From the NCBI GenBank assembly GCA_012295275.1, contig CM022679.1:10177169-10241168 (forward strand): 64,000 bases of DNA, read 5' to 3'. How positions within the stretch are numbered: the stretch's first letter is position 1; each line of letters begins with the position of its first letter. Under the pieces are notes generated by a model, which worked only from the letters and a program-made list of their open reading frames with translations, did no database searches and was not told the origin of the DNA. The stretch comes from Chrysomallon squamiferum (lineage: Eukaryota > Mollusca > Gastropoda > Neomphalida > Peltospiridae). Made by a program: the position numbers and the translations under genes. This document shows positions 15,774 to 31,200 of the stretch, one piece after another.

Positions 15774-18700
15774 AAAATTTAAAATAAAAAAATTATTAAA
15801 TCAATACAGAATTGGAAAAGAAGACATGTATTATATATACATAAACAAGTTATAAAATGAAAGGATAAAATATGGGATACAATCAGTATACCAGTGTTTA
15901 CACACTCAAAGTAAACCTACCCTGAACTTCTGTCCCAGTGAAAGAACTGTTAACACAGTAAGAGGCATTTTGTACTTGTTAACAAAGGGACTACACTGAG
16001 CTTTACACTACAACATTTTAAATATTAATTAGACTCAGCTACATTACAAGCTTTTAACTAAGGCTTGCTGAATTTTTAATAAGGCTACATTTCTGATACA
16101 CATCTGTTGTGACAGCATCATATTTAACAACATCCACTATTGTTATTAAAAGGTTATTGTTTTCAGATAATCTAAATAGTTTTTGAAATGTTTACTGCAC
16201 TATTTTCAACATGTATCAATGAAAATATATTTTTATACTGAAATATAAATATAAAGAAATTACTTATCAAATATAAAATTTATTATCAAAAAAGTATGAA
16301 ATATCTGGAAAATATTTCTATTTTAGTAAATAAAAGCAGGAACCAAATTATTTTTTTTTTTAAATTTACCTTTCTTTATCTGTGCTTATCTTTATATTAT
16401 ATGGACAGAGCCAGAGAGATAAACAGACAGGAAGAAGGATAGATATTGACAGATACATGGATACATTTACACACAGACTGATATAGTGACAGATACAAGA
16501 CCCAGACACACATACATATATACTTCTTTATTTATATAAGAAAAATTATTTTTTAAATGTTTCGTGTATTTTCTTTATTTATAATATAATTAGTTTCTTT
16601 TACTAGAATACAAATCATTCTTTAGTATTAATATTTTCAGCTGATGAATGGCACATATAAAACATTTACCTACAACTGATAAAAACCTCTATTCTTTACC
16701 TCTGAACACACACCTACATCAGTTACCTATACATCACCACCAAAAGACATTTCACAAAGATTAACATCCGTACAGAAAGATACTACTGATGATGCGGAAA
16801 CGATGTTGAGAGGGCTGGAGAATGGGAGTCTGTGTTGTCATGCCACTTGTAACGGCGGCATGATTAGCTGTATTAAAAGGCAGACTGGGCTTTCTGTGTA
16901 AACACAAGAGTGCCAGGACATTAGACAAACGTTTGTTTTCACAACATACAGAGCAAGCAGTCTGTTCTGAGATGGCTGGATGGCTGGATGGCATGCAGGG
17001 GATGCTGAGTTATGTGTGAACAACACAGATATGCAGGCTGATTGCCATTGCACCGTGACAGACTCTTAGATGAGACATGCAGATATGTGTGTGTGTGTGT
17101 GTGTGTATGTGTGTGTGTGTCTGCGGTGCGATTCAGAAATGATAAGGTTCTGGTTAAGTTCATCAGCATCTCAAGAATTTGAACTTTTATTTTTATTTTT
17201 TTTTTATTATTTTTTTTTTTTTTTTGGAACACTGAGATTTAATTTAAATTTCATATGGATATTCAATATTTTAATATTAAATTTTTATTTTTATTTTTTT
17301 TTTTCTTTGACAAAATAAATAACTGATGTTTGGTTTGTTGTATATTTGTATTAGGGTACGGTTAAATATTCATTTATTTTTCCATACTTCCATTTACATA
17401 CATATTCATATAAAAAATACACACAATCACATAATTAGCACATACTAAATGTAAGTAAAATTAAGCTTTCTGAAAAACTGTATATTGTAAGAGGCCGGCC
17501 TATGTAATTATCAGGTATTATAACACACTGCGTCATGAGCCAACCTGTTCATTTAACACATTGCAATTATTCACTGTTCTGCATGTTCATCGAGTATTAC
17601 GATCTGATCAGATGTAATCAAAACGGCTCACAGAAATAAGCTCTATTATTACGCGCGTATGAGTGGCTTGCACAATAAGCTCCGTAATGCCAAATCAGAG
17701 ATCGCACACACATCACTGCACACAACACCACTGATCAAAGGGACAAAGTTCTTTCAACAAAACGACAGTCACCTTATGAAAACGGATCATAATAATAATA
17801 ATAATATAAAAAAAAAAATGAAAAAAAAATAAAAAAGATTATATCCCCCATACTCTTTTATCTGGAAGTGTTCCAACACCTAACCCAGGCAATGTGCTTA
17901 TTACTTCCAAACACTTAACCAAATACAAAAGTCAAACTGCCAGTAACAGATAATGAAGGCAAGTGTGGTGGAATGATATTGTGCCTGTGTTAAACTCATG
18001 TAAACTACTTCAGTATACTGAGTGCCTTACACTTAAACACGAGTAGCCACTTGAGAGAGATTAAAAGTTGCAGATGAATTTTTTTTTTTCATCCAAAAGA
18101 CCAAATCTGTGATTGACATATGATAATTACTGATGCTGTTTATCACATTTTTTTTTTTTGCTAAAACTACGTCTATAAATGATTTGCACAGTTTAGCATT
18201 GTTTTACTTTAACTGTTTGAAAGTTATTTTTTAAGAAACAAATTCCTATCAGTAATGTGCCTAGATATGCTATTTGCTTATTAATAATGGCTCAAATGAT
18301 TAATTATTTTTCTGTAATCACACTCTTGCAGTTAACATGTTGTTTTTACAAGTGTTCTTTCAAAATGACCAAAATTAATCTGTGCTATATGATTTGGTTT
18401 TCAGTCAAGATCCAACTGTAATATTATTTTTTTCTCATGGATTAAACAACAACAAAAAATTACTAATATTCTTTAGCAATTCTTTAGCTAAATGTTATCT
18501 TCTTGTTAACAAGTTCATCTTATATTCAAAAATAAGTATTATCCATTATACAATTTAGCAAATTGTTGTAACATAAACATATTCCAAATCAATATGTACA
18601 TAACAGTCAACTCGAAGACTGTTTCCATTATGATAATTTAGAAATACACTACAGTCAGGAAGTATTAGTTTAACAGCCAGCTAGGGTTAGGTAAGGTTAT

Positions 18701-21700
18701 TTTAATTTGTATCCATAAACCATAGATGAAGTTAATAGTGATGGTTATGATCACTGTTTATATAATAACTTGTCACTACATAATCTGTTACAGAGTGACA
18801 CATAATGTAATAAAATAACATATAGGTAAATTAGTTTTTACTAAATTAATCTACCTAAGCAGCAAGATGACCATTTACATAATCAAATGATTGTATTTGT
18901 TTGTTGATGGGTTTTTTTGTTTGTTTTAAAAAAAAAAAAAAATTAAAAATTTTAAAAAAATTGTCCACTATTTACATTATCATCAGTTACATAAAGAGGT
19001 AGGTCACAGTGACATTAGCATGAACCCAGATCTCGTTTATGAAAGAATCATACATCAAGTAGATAATGCCATGACACAATACATCCTTTATTTAAGAAAG
19101 AAAAAAAAAAAAAAAAAAAAAGAAAGGAAGAAAGAAGGGCATTAAAAAGGGATTTTTAAAAACCTGCAAAGAAATACCCGAATCATTATAGCTAAACTAT
19201 TATCCATAGCTGTTAGTAAAACAAATTTTAATTACGAAGTGCCGACTATTCAATTTTTAACAATGACTTTATTCAGACAGGATCAAACACGAACATTTTG
19301 CTATTGAGGAAATAACTGTAGGACTAATGCCACTGGACATACTGCCAAAGCCACTGGACATCTTTTTAAAATCACTGGACCACCCCACAGCCTTGAAACT
19401 AATTGCAAAGCTTACCAGTGGTATGTCAGAAATTGAGCTGTGGCAATTTCAAAATGTAATATTTCAGCTCAGTTGCCATCGAGCTATTCAGACCATTAAG
19501 CCACCATAAACTCCAGTGACAAATAAATCTTTTTCTTACAGAACAGATCCTTCTAAAGCTCAGACTTTAATAAAAAAAAAAAGAAAGAAAGATAAAAAAA
19601 AAGAAGACTAGCAACGTATTTCAACATTTGACAAATTAATAGCATGTTCAGTGTCATATTGAAAACGCATTTGTATTGAGGGCTTAGTTTATCATATAAT
19701 TACTTTTCAATAAGTATGTGGGTTTATGTCTAACGTGAATTTTTTTTTTTTTTTTTTTTTTAAAACCTGATAGTTTGAGATTCATGGGAAGATAACCTAA
19801 AGAGATTTATTGTTATTAATGAGTAACAAAAAATGTGCCATTTGTGTCTTTGTTTCTATTTGACGTTTACTTTTTTTAAATTCATTAATATTATTGATGA
19901 ATCCAAAAAAGATTTTTTGTGCCTTTAGTTTTTATTTCTTTATTTCTATTTTTATTATTGCAGTTATTTTTACTTTGTTTAAAGGAACAATCCTATACAT
20001 CTGAAGACTCAGGTATATACATTTTTTTATTATCAGAATTATATTACAGTAATAAAAAATAAAAATTTGACATCCATGTGTCGTTTTTGGAAAATAAACC
20101 AACTAAATTCAAATTCAAATATATATATATATATATTTGGTTGAATGTCAAAGTACTGACAACTTTTTACTTTTCAATCATAATATGATTGAAGAGAATT
20201 CCCCTTTAGCAAATTAGGAAGAATGTGAAAGAATAGAAAATATCTTTACCTGCAGCACCAGAAGTATGTTTAATTGTCTCTTTATCAATTAAATTTATTT
20301 TTTATTTTGTATTAATAATACACACACCTGTATGTACACACACACACACACATATACACATAAATCCAGGCTTTGAACCAAACAGATGGTTAGAAGTAAG
20401 ACATAAACAAACAAACAATCAATTAAATATAAATTAGAAGCAACAACTGAAATGTAACATGTGTCTGTTTGTAAGTAATCTGTAACGTTCAGCTAAATCT
20501 AGTTGTTTTTGTTTGTTTTCATATGAACAGGTTAGACAGAGTTTGTGTGGATATGAATATTTATGAAATACCTACACAATAGCAGCTTGGTCATTCATCC
20601 TTATATATATTTGTTTTTCACTTGTTTTCACCTGTGTGAATGAGCTTTTAGATAGTTTGCTTACGTATGAAATTTATAGCCAAATGATTTTATTTACTCT
20701 GTCACACTGTTTGTGATAACTGCTGTGTCATTTCTGTGTTTTTTTTTCTTTTTTTTGTCTGTTAATATTAATTGTATGCTTCACTGTATAAAGATCAAAG
20801 AAAATAATAATACATTTTGTACATTTAATCTTAATTAGGTCTGTTTCAGAAATTCTATACCCTAAATACACTTGTGTGTTCACAGGAGTTAGACAGAAAG
20901 ACAGACAGATAGACAAACATACAGATGAATAAAGAGAAAGAGCAAGAGTGAGAATGAGAATGTGTGTGTGTGTGTGTGTAAGAGTCTGTTATTTCATACG
21001 TCGATAAATGGATAGATAAGTATGTACTAATATGCAGGACTATTTTTCTTAAAAAATGTACATGCACACACATGCACACAGACACAGATATAAATCAGAT
21101 ATAAGAAAAATCGTATATTATCAGAATATTTTAATATCAGTGTTGCCAAAACACTGTACTTGGTCACACAACAGCAATCTGATTTTTCTTGCTTCATTGG
21201 TGTTTTATAAAATAGCTTTGTCACTCCCCTCATTTACAGGTGACTGCAGATTATCCTGTCTACAGGTGAAAAATTCCTAATGCAATAGTCATGGATTAGT
21301 TTTAATTGTTTAACCCCGGGCAAGAAAGAACCCTTACACTCCATCTTAAGATTTTCAGATTCAAAACAAAAATAAAAAATAAATAAATAAATATTTTTTG
21401 GTGTTTTTTTTTTTTTAAAACATTTGAAAATATTCTCTGTATTGTAAAGGTTAAATTTTGTGATTTTGCTAAGCAAGTATTATAATTTTTAAAGTAATAT
21501 GCATTGTGGGGAAAAACAAAAACAAAATAAAATTAATTCGGGTGATAAAGTTCGATTACTGTTTATCATTTATATTCAAATCAAATAAAATAAACTGGTC
21601 AAAATTGACCAAAGGCTTATATACAGATGTGTCACTCCCTTGTGTTTACAAGTGACTGATATTTTTAATACCCACAAACATTCCTGAGGCTTTTTTAACT

Positions 21701-22877
21701 TGCTGTGTAATCCGTCTTAAAATGTTTTTTTTTTTTCTTGTTTGTTTTAAACTTATTTTGTATTTGAAATATAACCTATATATTAGTAATTGCAAGAAAT
21801 ATTTTCTCCAATTTGTTTTTAATTATTATTTTTAAAATAGAATGCACCCATGAAACTTTTTAAATTAATGTACAAGTATAACTTTAAAAAATAAAAAGTA
21901 AAAAATAAAAAAATAAATGAAAAAATAAAAAGTAATTATTGTTAATATGCTGGTCTTTCCCTTTCTCAGTGTCTTTTTTCTTTTTTTCTTTCTTTTTAAG
22001 AATAACTTAGAAAATAATTAAGAACATCAATAAATACTATTATTAGAATCACTAAATGCATAACAAAATAAAAATTCAGAAAAACAGTAAAAAAAAAATA
22101 ATAACAAAAAATTAAGGAACAGGTAAAATGAATTAAAGCAAAAAAAAGAAAAGAAAAAGAAACAAAAAGCAACAAAGAAATTTAAAAAAAAAAAAAAAAA
22201 AAAAAGAAGTAAAAATTGAAAAAATTAGCACAATAAAAGATAATTATTTATTATGACATGCAAATAAAGACCCATTGTACAAACAAACACTTTCGACCGA
22301 TAATATCAATCCAAAGTCACATTTATGACGACGGCGAGGTACAACAAAATGACTGGTGATTTATCGATCTGAACTTTTATCAGCACAATTCTAAAATGCA
22401 AACAAATGTGCTGATTACTTAATAAAACTGCAGGCTGCTGGCTACATGCAACGCCAGCTAAAGAGACTCCAGCGTAACTGTCAGTTCCCACGAGAGAATG
22501 AATCTGATATTTGCATTTCACTTAGCCACATAATAATGCACGGCTTAAAGATCAGTGGTTTGTGCTGTGAGACGGCATATGGAACATGTAGAAGAGATAA
22601 GAAAATTTCAGTGCAAACAATAGAAAATGATAAAAAATTCTATAAATGGAGTTATTAGCAAATTCCAGAGCAATTAGTTTTATTGTGTTTTATCTTTTGA
22701 GACGGGAATAGAACGTTGTTTGTTCTCCAAATGACTTTTTTTGCAAAGTGTAAAAAGAATGTTAATAAGTTGCAGTGATTAGAAAATAATAAACCGTATC
22801 CAGTAATGAGGGAGAAAACAATTATGTGAAATATATAACTGATAAGGAATTTTACATCCACACCCACACCTATATAC

Positions 22878-22952
<75 letters not shown>

Positions 22953-25167
22953 TATTTTTCAGTTATGATCTCATGTTTATAATTTTATTCATCTTATTTC
23001 TCTTTCCTTTCTTTCTTTTCAATGAATGTTAAATATATTACACATAATAAAAAATAAAAAAAGTATAATGTGTTTAAAAGGCTATTATAACTAATTCTTC
23101 TGTTTTCTGATCAAGTATCCTAAAATTTAAAAAAATATAATCTGTAAAATAACAAACAACATTCTAAAGTTTATCTGAAATTGAAAATTTGTATCACAAT
23201 ATTCCATACGAAACAAAAATGACAGTCTATCTGTAACATATCTTCTTTTTGTGACATATACTGTGTAAACATACAGTTGCCATATATTAAATGTATGCTA
23301 CCTGTATTGGTTATTAACCCAGCAAGGTCACCAGTGACACCTGAGTGACACTCAATCCACCGTAAAATCTAAACTATTAACCCAAACAGCAGTTTAAAAA
23401 AAGATAATGAACAAGACCATCAGCTGGTATATGCACTAAATCAACATGAAGACCAATCTCCAGGCCTATGCATTCCAGCATGACCTGACCAGAACACTTC
23501 CTTTTATAACCAAGGAAAAGAAAAATAAATATTTTTTTATTTAAGAAAGAACTTTTTTTTTTTTTTAAAATAATAATCTGTTGTTAGATGGTTTCATGTA
23601 TTTATTGTGGTTGAGGCATGCTGAAATAATGATACATGAAATCTCCTGTGAAATGAAACAGTAGCCTATTCTTCTTTTCTCATTAGCAGAAAGGGATTAT
23701 TTATATGCACCTTCCCATAGACAGGTTTTCTCCAGGCTTGATAAATTAAGTGTGGCACAAATTTTGGAATAGAACAGAAAATGCAGAGATGGTAGAAACA
23801 CCCAGATTTGAAATCTGATGTGGTCACTCAAATAGATAGCATTAGCAGTAACTGGTATTTGATATCACCTTCTCATAGGTTGAAAAACGTATAAATCATT
23901 TAATAATGTATCAGTGCCAGTTATAAACAAGCAGTGGTGCACTTTCTGGAATGAGAAATGATCTGATGGCAGCACTGATCTTGTGACTAACCCTATGAAA
24001 GGCCAATGCTTCAGAACTGAACTACAAGCATGCTCTCTCTGTTAACTGAACTTCACCTCCAAAAAAAACACCTCCAGATAACAGAAGCATCCAGATTACA
24101 AATATTAATGTACCATCAAAATGTAAGTTTCCTCTAATCCTGCCAGGCGTCAGTGTTTATAGCATGACTAAGAGGCAATCATTATGGTAATGTTTCAAAA
24201 TGTTTATCAGTTCAAGATTTCAGCTTGCATCTGCCAGTTTTCTTTCGCCAAGTTTATCTATGATCCAAGGAAATGAGCTGATAGCAAGGTCCTGTGGAAT
24301 ATTAGTTGTGTTATATAATCTTGTCTTGTTTTTCATCACTTTGAGTTCTGATTTCTTTTTGCTTTTTGTTTTTGTTTTCTCTCACCTGGAGGTATCAGGT
24401 ACAGAAACTAATTGGTGAAATTAAGGTGTTCTTTTAAGTGAAAACTGATTTTTTTTTTTACCTGAAGTGACTGGTGTAGAGGTATATATGCTGGATTTTG
24501 TTAGGTGAAAATTGATTTCTACTTCAAGTAATGGGTGATGTTGTTAGATATTTTCTAAATACATATTATTTTTTTTTTTTTTTCATTATTGTCAGAAACC
24601 AGACTATTTCAGTAATTTGTAAGAAAATAACAAGTATAAAGTATGCACATACACACAGATAAGCATTTTAGGACATACACAAACATGTGAATATGTACCT
24701 ACTTTAAGTCTTTCTTTTTTTGTTTTAAAGAAAAGAAAGAAGAAGAAAAAAAAGGTAAATATTTTGGTCAAAAAAAACATTAAAAACATTAAACATTTTG
24801 GAAAACAATAAACAAAATAATGCTCTTTTTTTTTTTCTTTCCCCATCCTAACCTTTACCTCCCATCAAAGAATTCACTTTCAGCAATAAACAGAAATACT
24901 CAGATCTATGGACCGAGATATAAGAAATCCTGAGACTGATAGAAAAGATGCCTGATTATTTGGAGTTAGGGTGTACATGTGAAGCAGATGCTTTGAGAAA
25001 ACGAGAAACACCTGCACAAAATAAACGAAGGAGAAAAAAAAAAAAACGGAGATGGCCACCAACACACACACACACAAAACCGTTAAAACTGTCAGTGAAG
25101 ACACATCTCTTTAACATAACCAGCTGCCTATACCATCAGCACATTTCTTTAACATAGGCAGCTGCCC

Positions 25168-25201
<34 letters not shown>

Positions 25202-28200
25202 CGACAGCAAATGTTTGCTTAGACATGGAGTTCAGGATTCCTTTTTCTTCTTTTTTGAATGGAAAGAAAACTCAAAGAGGCAGTTTTATTTTGCAATTAA
25301 GATTTTTTTACTGTTGCCATCAGTTATAAGCCAATGCTGGCTATAGAGTTTATAATGTTTGTAAAATAATATTATATTTAATTGAAAGTGGGTAAATAAT
25401 AAGGATTATGTTTACACATAAAACTAAATATTAATTATTAGCCAATTAAAATGCTTATGTTAATACATGACTCATAATTAAATCAACAGTATATAGATAG
25501 TGGCGTTAGATACTTAATATAAATTATTACTGACGGTTGTTACAAAGACACAATAATAAATCATTAAATACAATTAAAAAAAATAAATAATTAATTAACA
25601 ATATAATAAAGTACTCTAGACATCAATATGTGATATGTAAAAATGAAAGACCAGTTAAAAATTAACCATCTAGTTCAGTTAAAAGACGGATCTGTCTAGT
25701 CCGGTATTAAAAGAAGGTTTATGAAATGCCTGCTGTGTGTGTAATACATGACAGATATTCACTATCTTGTCCAGCACTGATGGATTAACTTGTAAACTGA
25801 AAGGTCAGATAGTGTTTATCTTCATAATTCTCATCTTTATCTAAGGTTTGTCACATGTGTCTGTGTTGAATCAGAGGTAAATATGAAGTAATGTGTGTAA
25901 ATGCATCAGTTTCTCTGAATGTCAGTATAGTGTATTATTGTACATGTAGGCTTATATACTGTGATGTAAAACAAGTATGACATAATCAGCATATATTGCT
26001 ATGATATAAAAGTCATTTCTTTTATTTGTTTTTATTACTTATTATTATTATTATTATTATTTAAATTAATTATTTTATTTTATTTTATTTAAAGTTTTTT
26101 TTTTTTTGGAAATGCATCTGTATGATCTTTTTATATTTTATTGTATTGCATGCTGTGTGTATGTATGTGCACACATTTGCAAGTACACATGTTTTTGTCT
26201 GTATATCAGAATTTATACCTTGAAGTACAATCCTGCATAAATAGCTATGTAACAGACACATTTTTCAGTTTAAATTGGATACGACATTTGTAATCTAAGC
26301 TTATTTTCATTACTCATCTAATTACAATTAATCTGGCTTTAAGAATGTGACAAATCAATTAATAATTACGTTTATCTCAATTCAGTCTGGACTGGACATG
26401 GGCTGTGATACAACTGTGACATAATAATCAAGTGTGTAGGAAACTGCAGGTAATGGGTTAGTCACTGGGTCAATATTTGTAGTGAAGAAGGGGGATAGTT
26501 AATTACTCATTTCCTTGCTGACTCAGAGGTTTTGAGCAAATCAATGTCATCACACAGAAAAAAAAAAGTTTAGTTTTTCTTTCAAAGAAAATTGCATGTT
26601 AAAAACCAAGAATTGATTCCACACTTCCAAAGGAAATGGGTTCTAAATGATTGTGGTGAACATTACTCTGAAAAAAATGAGTTTCAGTATTTAAAATCTG
26701 ATCAAAATTACATTCTGGGTGGATTTTGTACAAAGGATCAGCCATCAATCATCATCCAGTTGGTACATAACAAATTTAGAATTTAACAGTTTGCAGGTGT
26801 GAATAAAACCCCAAAATATAATGGGAAAAAAAAAAAAAAAAAAGCAAAACTTAAAATACACTAAAAACATAAAAACTAGAAATCTTTCTGTCGTGCAGTA
26901 GCATCTGGAAGAACTGAAAACATTCCAAGAAGTCTGTTATGCAAGACACCTCCAACACCCTTGACCAAGTCACTCATGCATAACAAAATAAAAAAACGTA
27001 ACATGTTCTTACTGCAATGATAACCAAGTTATACATGTATGTCAGAGAACAGTACACAAAAGCCACACACACAGAAAATCAAACCCTCGTATCTCTGAAA
27101 TCAGAACTCGGGGTTGAAAAGTTTAATCCTGGAAACCTTGCATCACCAAATGAGACAAATGATCTAATCACAGAAGTGACAAGACTGACATCACTCAAAG
27201 TGACAGGGATCAGCTTCACCCAGCAGAGCTGCATCCACCAGTGCTCTCTGCCTACCAGAGCTGCATCCACAAGAGCTGGATCCACAAGAGCTGGATCCAC
27301 CTGTGCTCTGCAAACCAGAGCTGCATCCACCAGTGATCTACCCAACCAGAGCTGAAATCACCTTTGAACATGTAACTGAGAGTCTGTCTACCTGTTTATT
27401 TTAGCTAAAATACACCTCTTGAAAAAAAAAATATATAATTAAGTAAATTTGAAAAGTATTGTGAAACCTTTAGAGTAGTGTAAATTTGACACAGTATTTC
27501 TATTCAAAGCAAACTGAGGTGAAAAAATCAATCTGTAACATCTGTTATTGAATATAATTTTTTTTGTTTTCTTTGTTCTAGATTTTTAAAAATAAATTTA
27601 TAAATTTGTATTTATTTTTTATTATTTTTTTATTATTATAACACAGTTTTCTTATTTAAGAGTATATATATATATATATAAAAAATTACACTGTGAAATG
27701 GATACAGTCACATTATCATATACATCTGCCTGTACCTTGCCAACATACACCACCGACACACACTTCAATGCCTATATACAAAATCACTGTAGAGATAACA
27801 GGTGAACTGGAATCATTATACGACGCTAGATCAACCTGGTTCTTATTCTGCTGGGATTTATCTGATATTTTAAAACAACAATTTTGTACATATTCAAAAT
27901 TCCTTCGGCAACATAGTAACAAACAGTTAATCACACACACAGAGACACACTGCATTTTTACCTCCATAGTTCTAACATATCTTTGTGCCAGACAGTTACT
28001 GAATTATATTGGTAACAAGCTTGAGGCATTAGCAGGCACTTGCAAACCACTTAAGATCCATCCATATACCAGCAGTGGTCATTACTTAATAATACAAGGC
28101 AAGGCCAGCTCTAATTGTGTCTGAAAGTAATTGAATTTTATGAGAATGTAACACCAATGGAAAGACAGGTTTACTTTGAATGGAACACTTAAGGGGTTTG

Positions 28201-31200
28201 GGAGGAAGAAAAGACAAATTCATTAGAGGTCTAATGAGAAACTGCCATTAAACATGCATATATATATATAATTACATGAATACACACACACATAATAATT
28301 TCATGTACATACTTTTACACACACACACTCAAACATTAATGCATACACAAAATCTAAATGTAGAGAAAGTAATGTGAAGATATTGTAACTGCTTCTCACA
28401 CAAACACATATACACACTCAAACACACATATAAAACTCAGTATTTTCTAATTCACTCAATTCTTAATTAAAAAAAGAAAACACTTGTTAATCAGCAAGAA
28501 CGGTAACTTATCACTATAAAAATAAAATAAAACATTTAGTGAACCAACACAAACAACAAAACAAAACAAATCTCACCTGTCCTCAGGTAGCCTGTAATAA
28601 CAAAGTATGGCATTCTTCATAATACAACAAGTGAAAAATAATTAAAATTCGTCCAGCTGTTACTGAACTCAGAACTTTCTAACATCCAGCAAAGCTGAAC
28701 TTTCCAAGTATAAAAAGTCTCTTTTTTTTTTTTTTTTTTTCCAAAGTGTTTGTTTGTCCAGTATGGAATCAGTTGCAGGATTCGTGGAACCATGCAAGAA
28801 TTTCTTTTGTTGATTCAAGACAGAGAAAATATTCCTTTATTCTGTCTGAGGCAAACAGCATCAGTATGTATGAGCAGTATATACCAAACAGAAGAACAAA
28901 AACATAAACAAGCAGTCTGTTTGTTGTTGAATGATCCACAGTCTGAAGAATTCTGAACAACAGAAAAAAAACGAAACAACACAACACAACACAACACACA
29001 CAAAAAAATGTATATCGGTACTTATTACTACTAGTAATATCAGCTGTCAAATTTTTTTTGAAGTCTATGTTCGACTGCAACGCAGTGGCCAACAAGTCGC
29101 ACAACACATGTGTGACTCTGGATTTGACACAAACCTCCACTTGCCTCTTGGTGACCAGAAATTCCGAAAACAAGTTTGAAGAAATGTGATCTTGTACGAT
29201 AATAAGTTTGTTATCTGGGCAGTGACTGCGAGTGGCATTGTGTGGCTATGGATGGATGGTCAACATCGGGTCATGAGGAAGGCGGCATACAGACCACGGT
29301 GTGCTCACACCATGGTAACATCGGCAGCACAATACCTGCTCTTTACTCGCCATTCAACACGTCGTTATTATTATGGGGGAGGTGGGTGGGGGAAAACAAC
29401 AGCCCTAAATTAAATAACTTGGAAAATAACACACCTTTCGAAAGCTGCAAAGGTTAAAACGCTTTGGTGATTTTTGTGTAATTGAAACACACCTGTGCTG
29501 GTGTGGGTGATACGTATTGTCACATTGCGTAACCTTCCAGGTGATTTTCTGTTGTTGTTGTTTTTATATGTTGACCAAGCTTTGTTAATAATAAAGTAAT
29601 AAAGTTATCATATTGACAGTGTTCCTTTTATTACATGGTTTTATTTTATATAGGGTTATCAGGAGTTGGTGTTTATATATATTTTTAATTTTTTGAATAT
29701 TGAAATGATGTAATGATTAAAAAAAAAAAACCCACCTCACATGGCTTGTGTTTTGTTCAATATTCATTCAAAGAAATTTTTATCATACCAAGATTTAAAT
29801 ATGATGGGAATTTTGCTGTATGGCACATTTTAAATGCAATGAATTATATAAAAGAAGGTACTCTTTAGCCCATATTTGAAAAAAAAAAATATATATATAT
29901 ATATATTCCTCCCTGAATGTATGTGTCCTTGATCACAAATGTATGTATGTGAATTTATAATTATTAATTTGATAATCTCAACTTTTCCACACATTTTCAA
30001 ACCCAACACAAAAAAAAAAATAAAAAATAAAGAAAGATTTTCATTTATATCCATGTAATTTCAAATATGCTGTGAAATAAATATATTCAAATCAGACCTG
30101 CAGGTGTCAAACATTAGTTAACAAATGAACAGTGACTGCGTTACGTGCATTCAGTGGCTATCAATACATTCAATATTTTCCCTATCAACAGCATCGAGTG
30201 AGTGCTCAAGTCAAATATTGGTTTTTGCTGCGACTTAATGGACCATTGTCGTGTTGATCGGTCAGTGAAATACACTTTTTATTGGACATCAATCATGGAA
30301 GAAGAAAAGCAAATACGAGTTTGTATTCCACACCTGGTTATAACTCAGATATTCAACGGGGGTTGAAAAAGCAGGTTTGAAACAGCAACAAAACATGGCT
30401 TTTGTAATTGTTTTCGATCATTGCTTGCTGGTATTATCTGATGAAGAGGAGAAGGTTGTTATTATTGGCTTAAGTGAAAAGGATGAGTTGTACGATATAA
30501 TGGAAGAAAGTGTTTTATTTAATTTGGTTTATTGATTTTTGAATATCTGCTCTTATTGTACAAAAAGATGGGAGTAATATAAACAAATATCTGAATATTA
30601 ATATTTACAAATACGTTTACAAAATACACACATATGTTTAGCCAAGTAAAAAGTTAAAATTACATATCCATAATCAATTCTTGTGTACAGAGATCTAACC
30701 CAAAATAAATCCAGATTTTGAATTATTACTTATTTGCAAATTTGTTTTTAAAGTTTAAACAATATTGTTATAGACCTTATTCTAAACATAAATTATATAT
30801 ATATATATATATCTTAAAATGAATATAAATAAACATACAGCCATAATTAGATAGTCAACATCAGTCTCAGACTTTGGTATTTAAGTCATCCTTTTTTCAT
30901 CTTCTTCATAACAGAAAAAGTAATTAAGTTACAACAACAGTCTAACAAAAACTATCCTTACAAAGAAAAGTAGATTAATAATACATAAATGGTACTGGTC
31001 TAAATGACTTACCAACATTTGAGATGTCTATAATTAAATTAGCTTCACACACTTTAACCGAGTCAGAGAGAAATATTCAATAACTGTGGTTCAAATTTCA
31101 TTTAATCCTGGACTGAATATTTAAATATAAACACACAACTCCTGACTTCGCTTATATCAACTGATTCAACATTTGTATAACATTTAGGAACTGTGTACAA

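Noticed and set aside
27693-28124. 143-codon open frame on the plus strand
   Set aside because: No recognisable domain, nothing gene-like around it, and it lies in a Caskin intron; listed as a balanced island instead.
28769-29173. 134-codon minus-strand frame with two hydrophobic stretches
   Set aside because: The hydrophobic parts come from GTT/TGTT repeats and AT-rich DNA; no family match and no splice sites supporting it.
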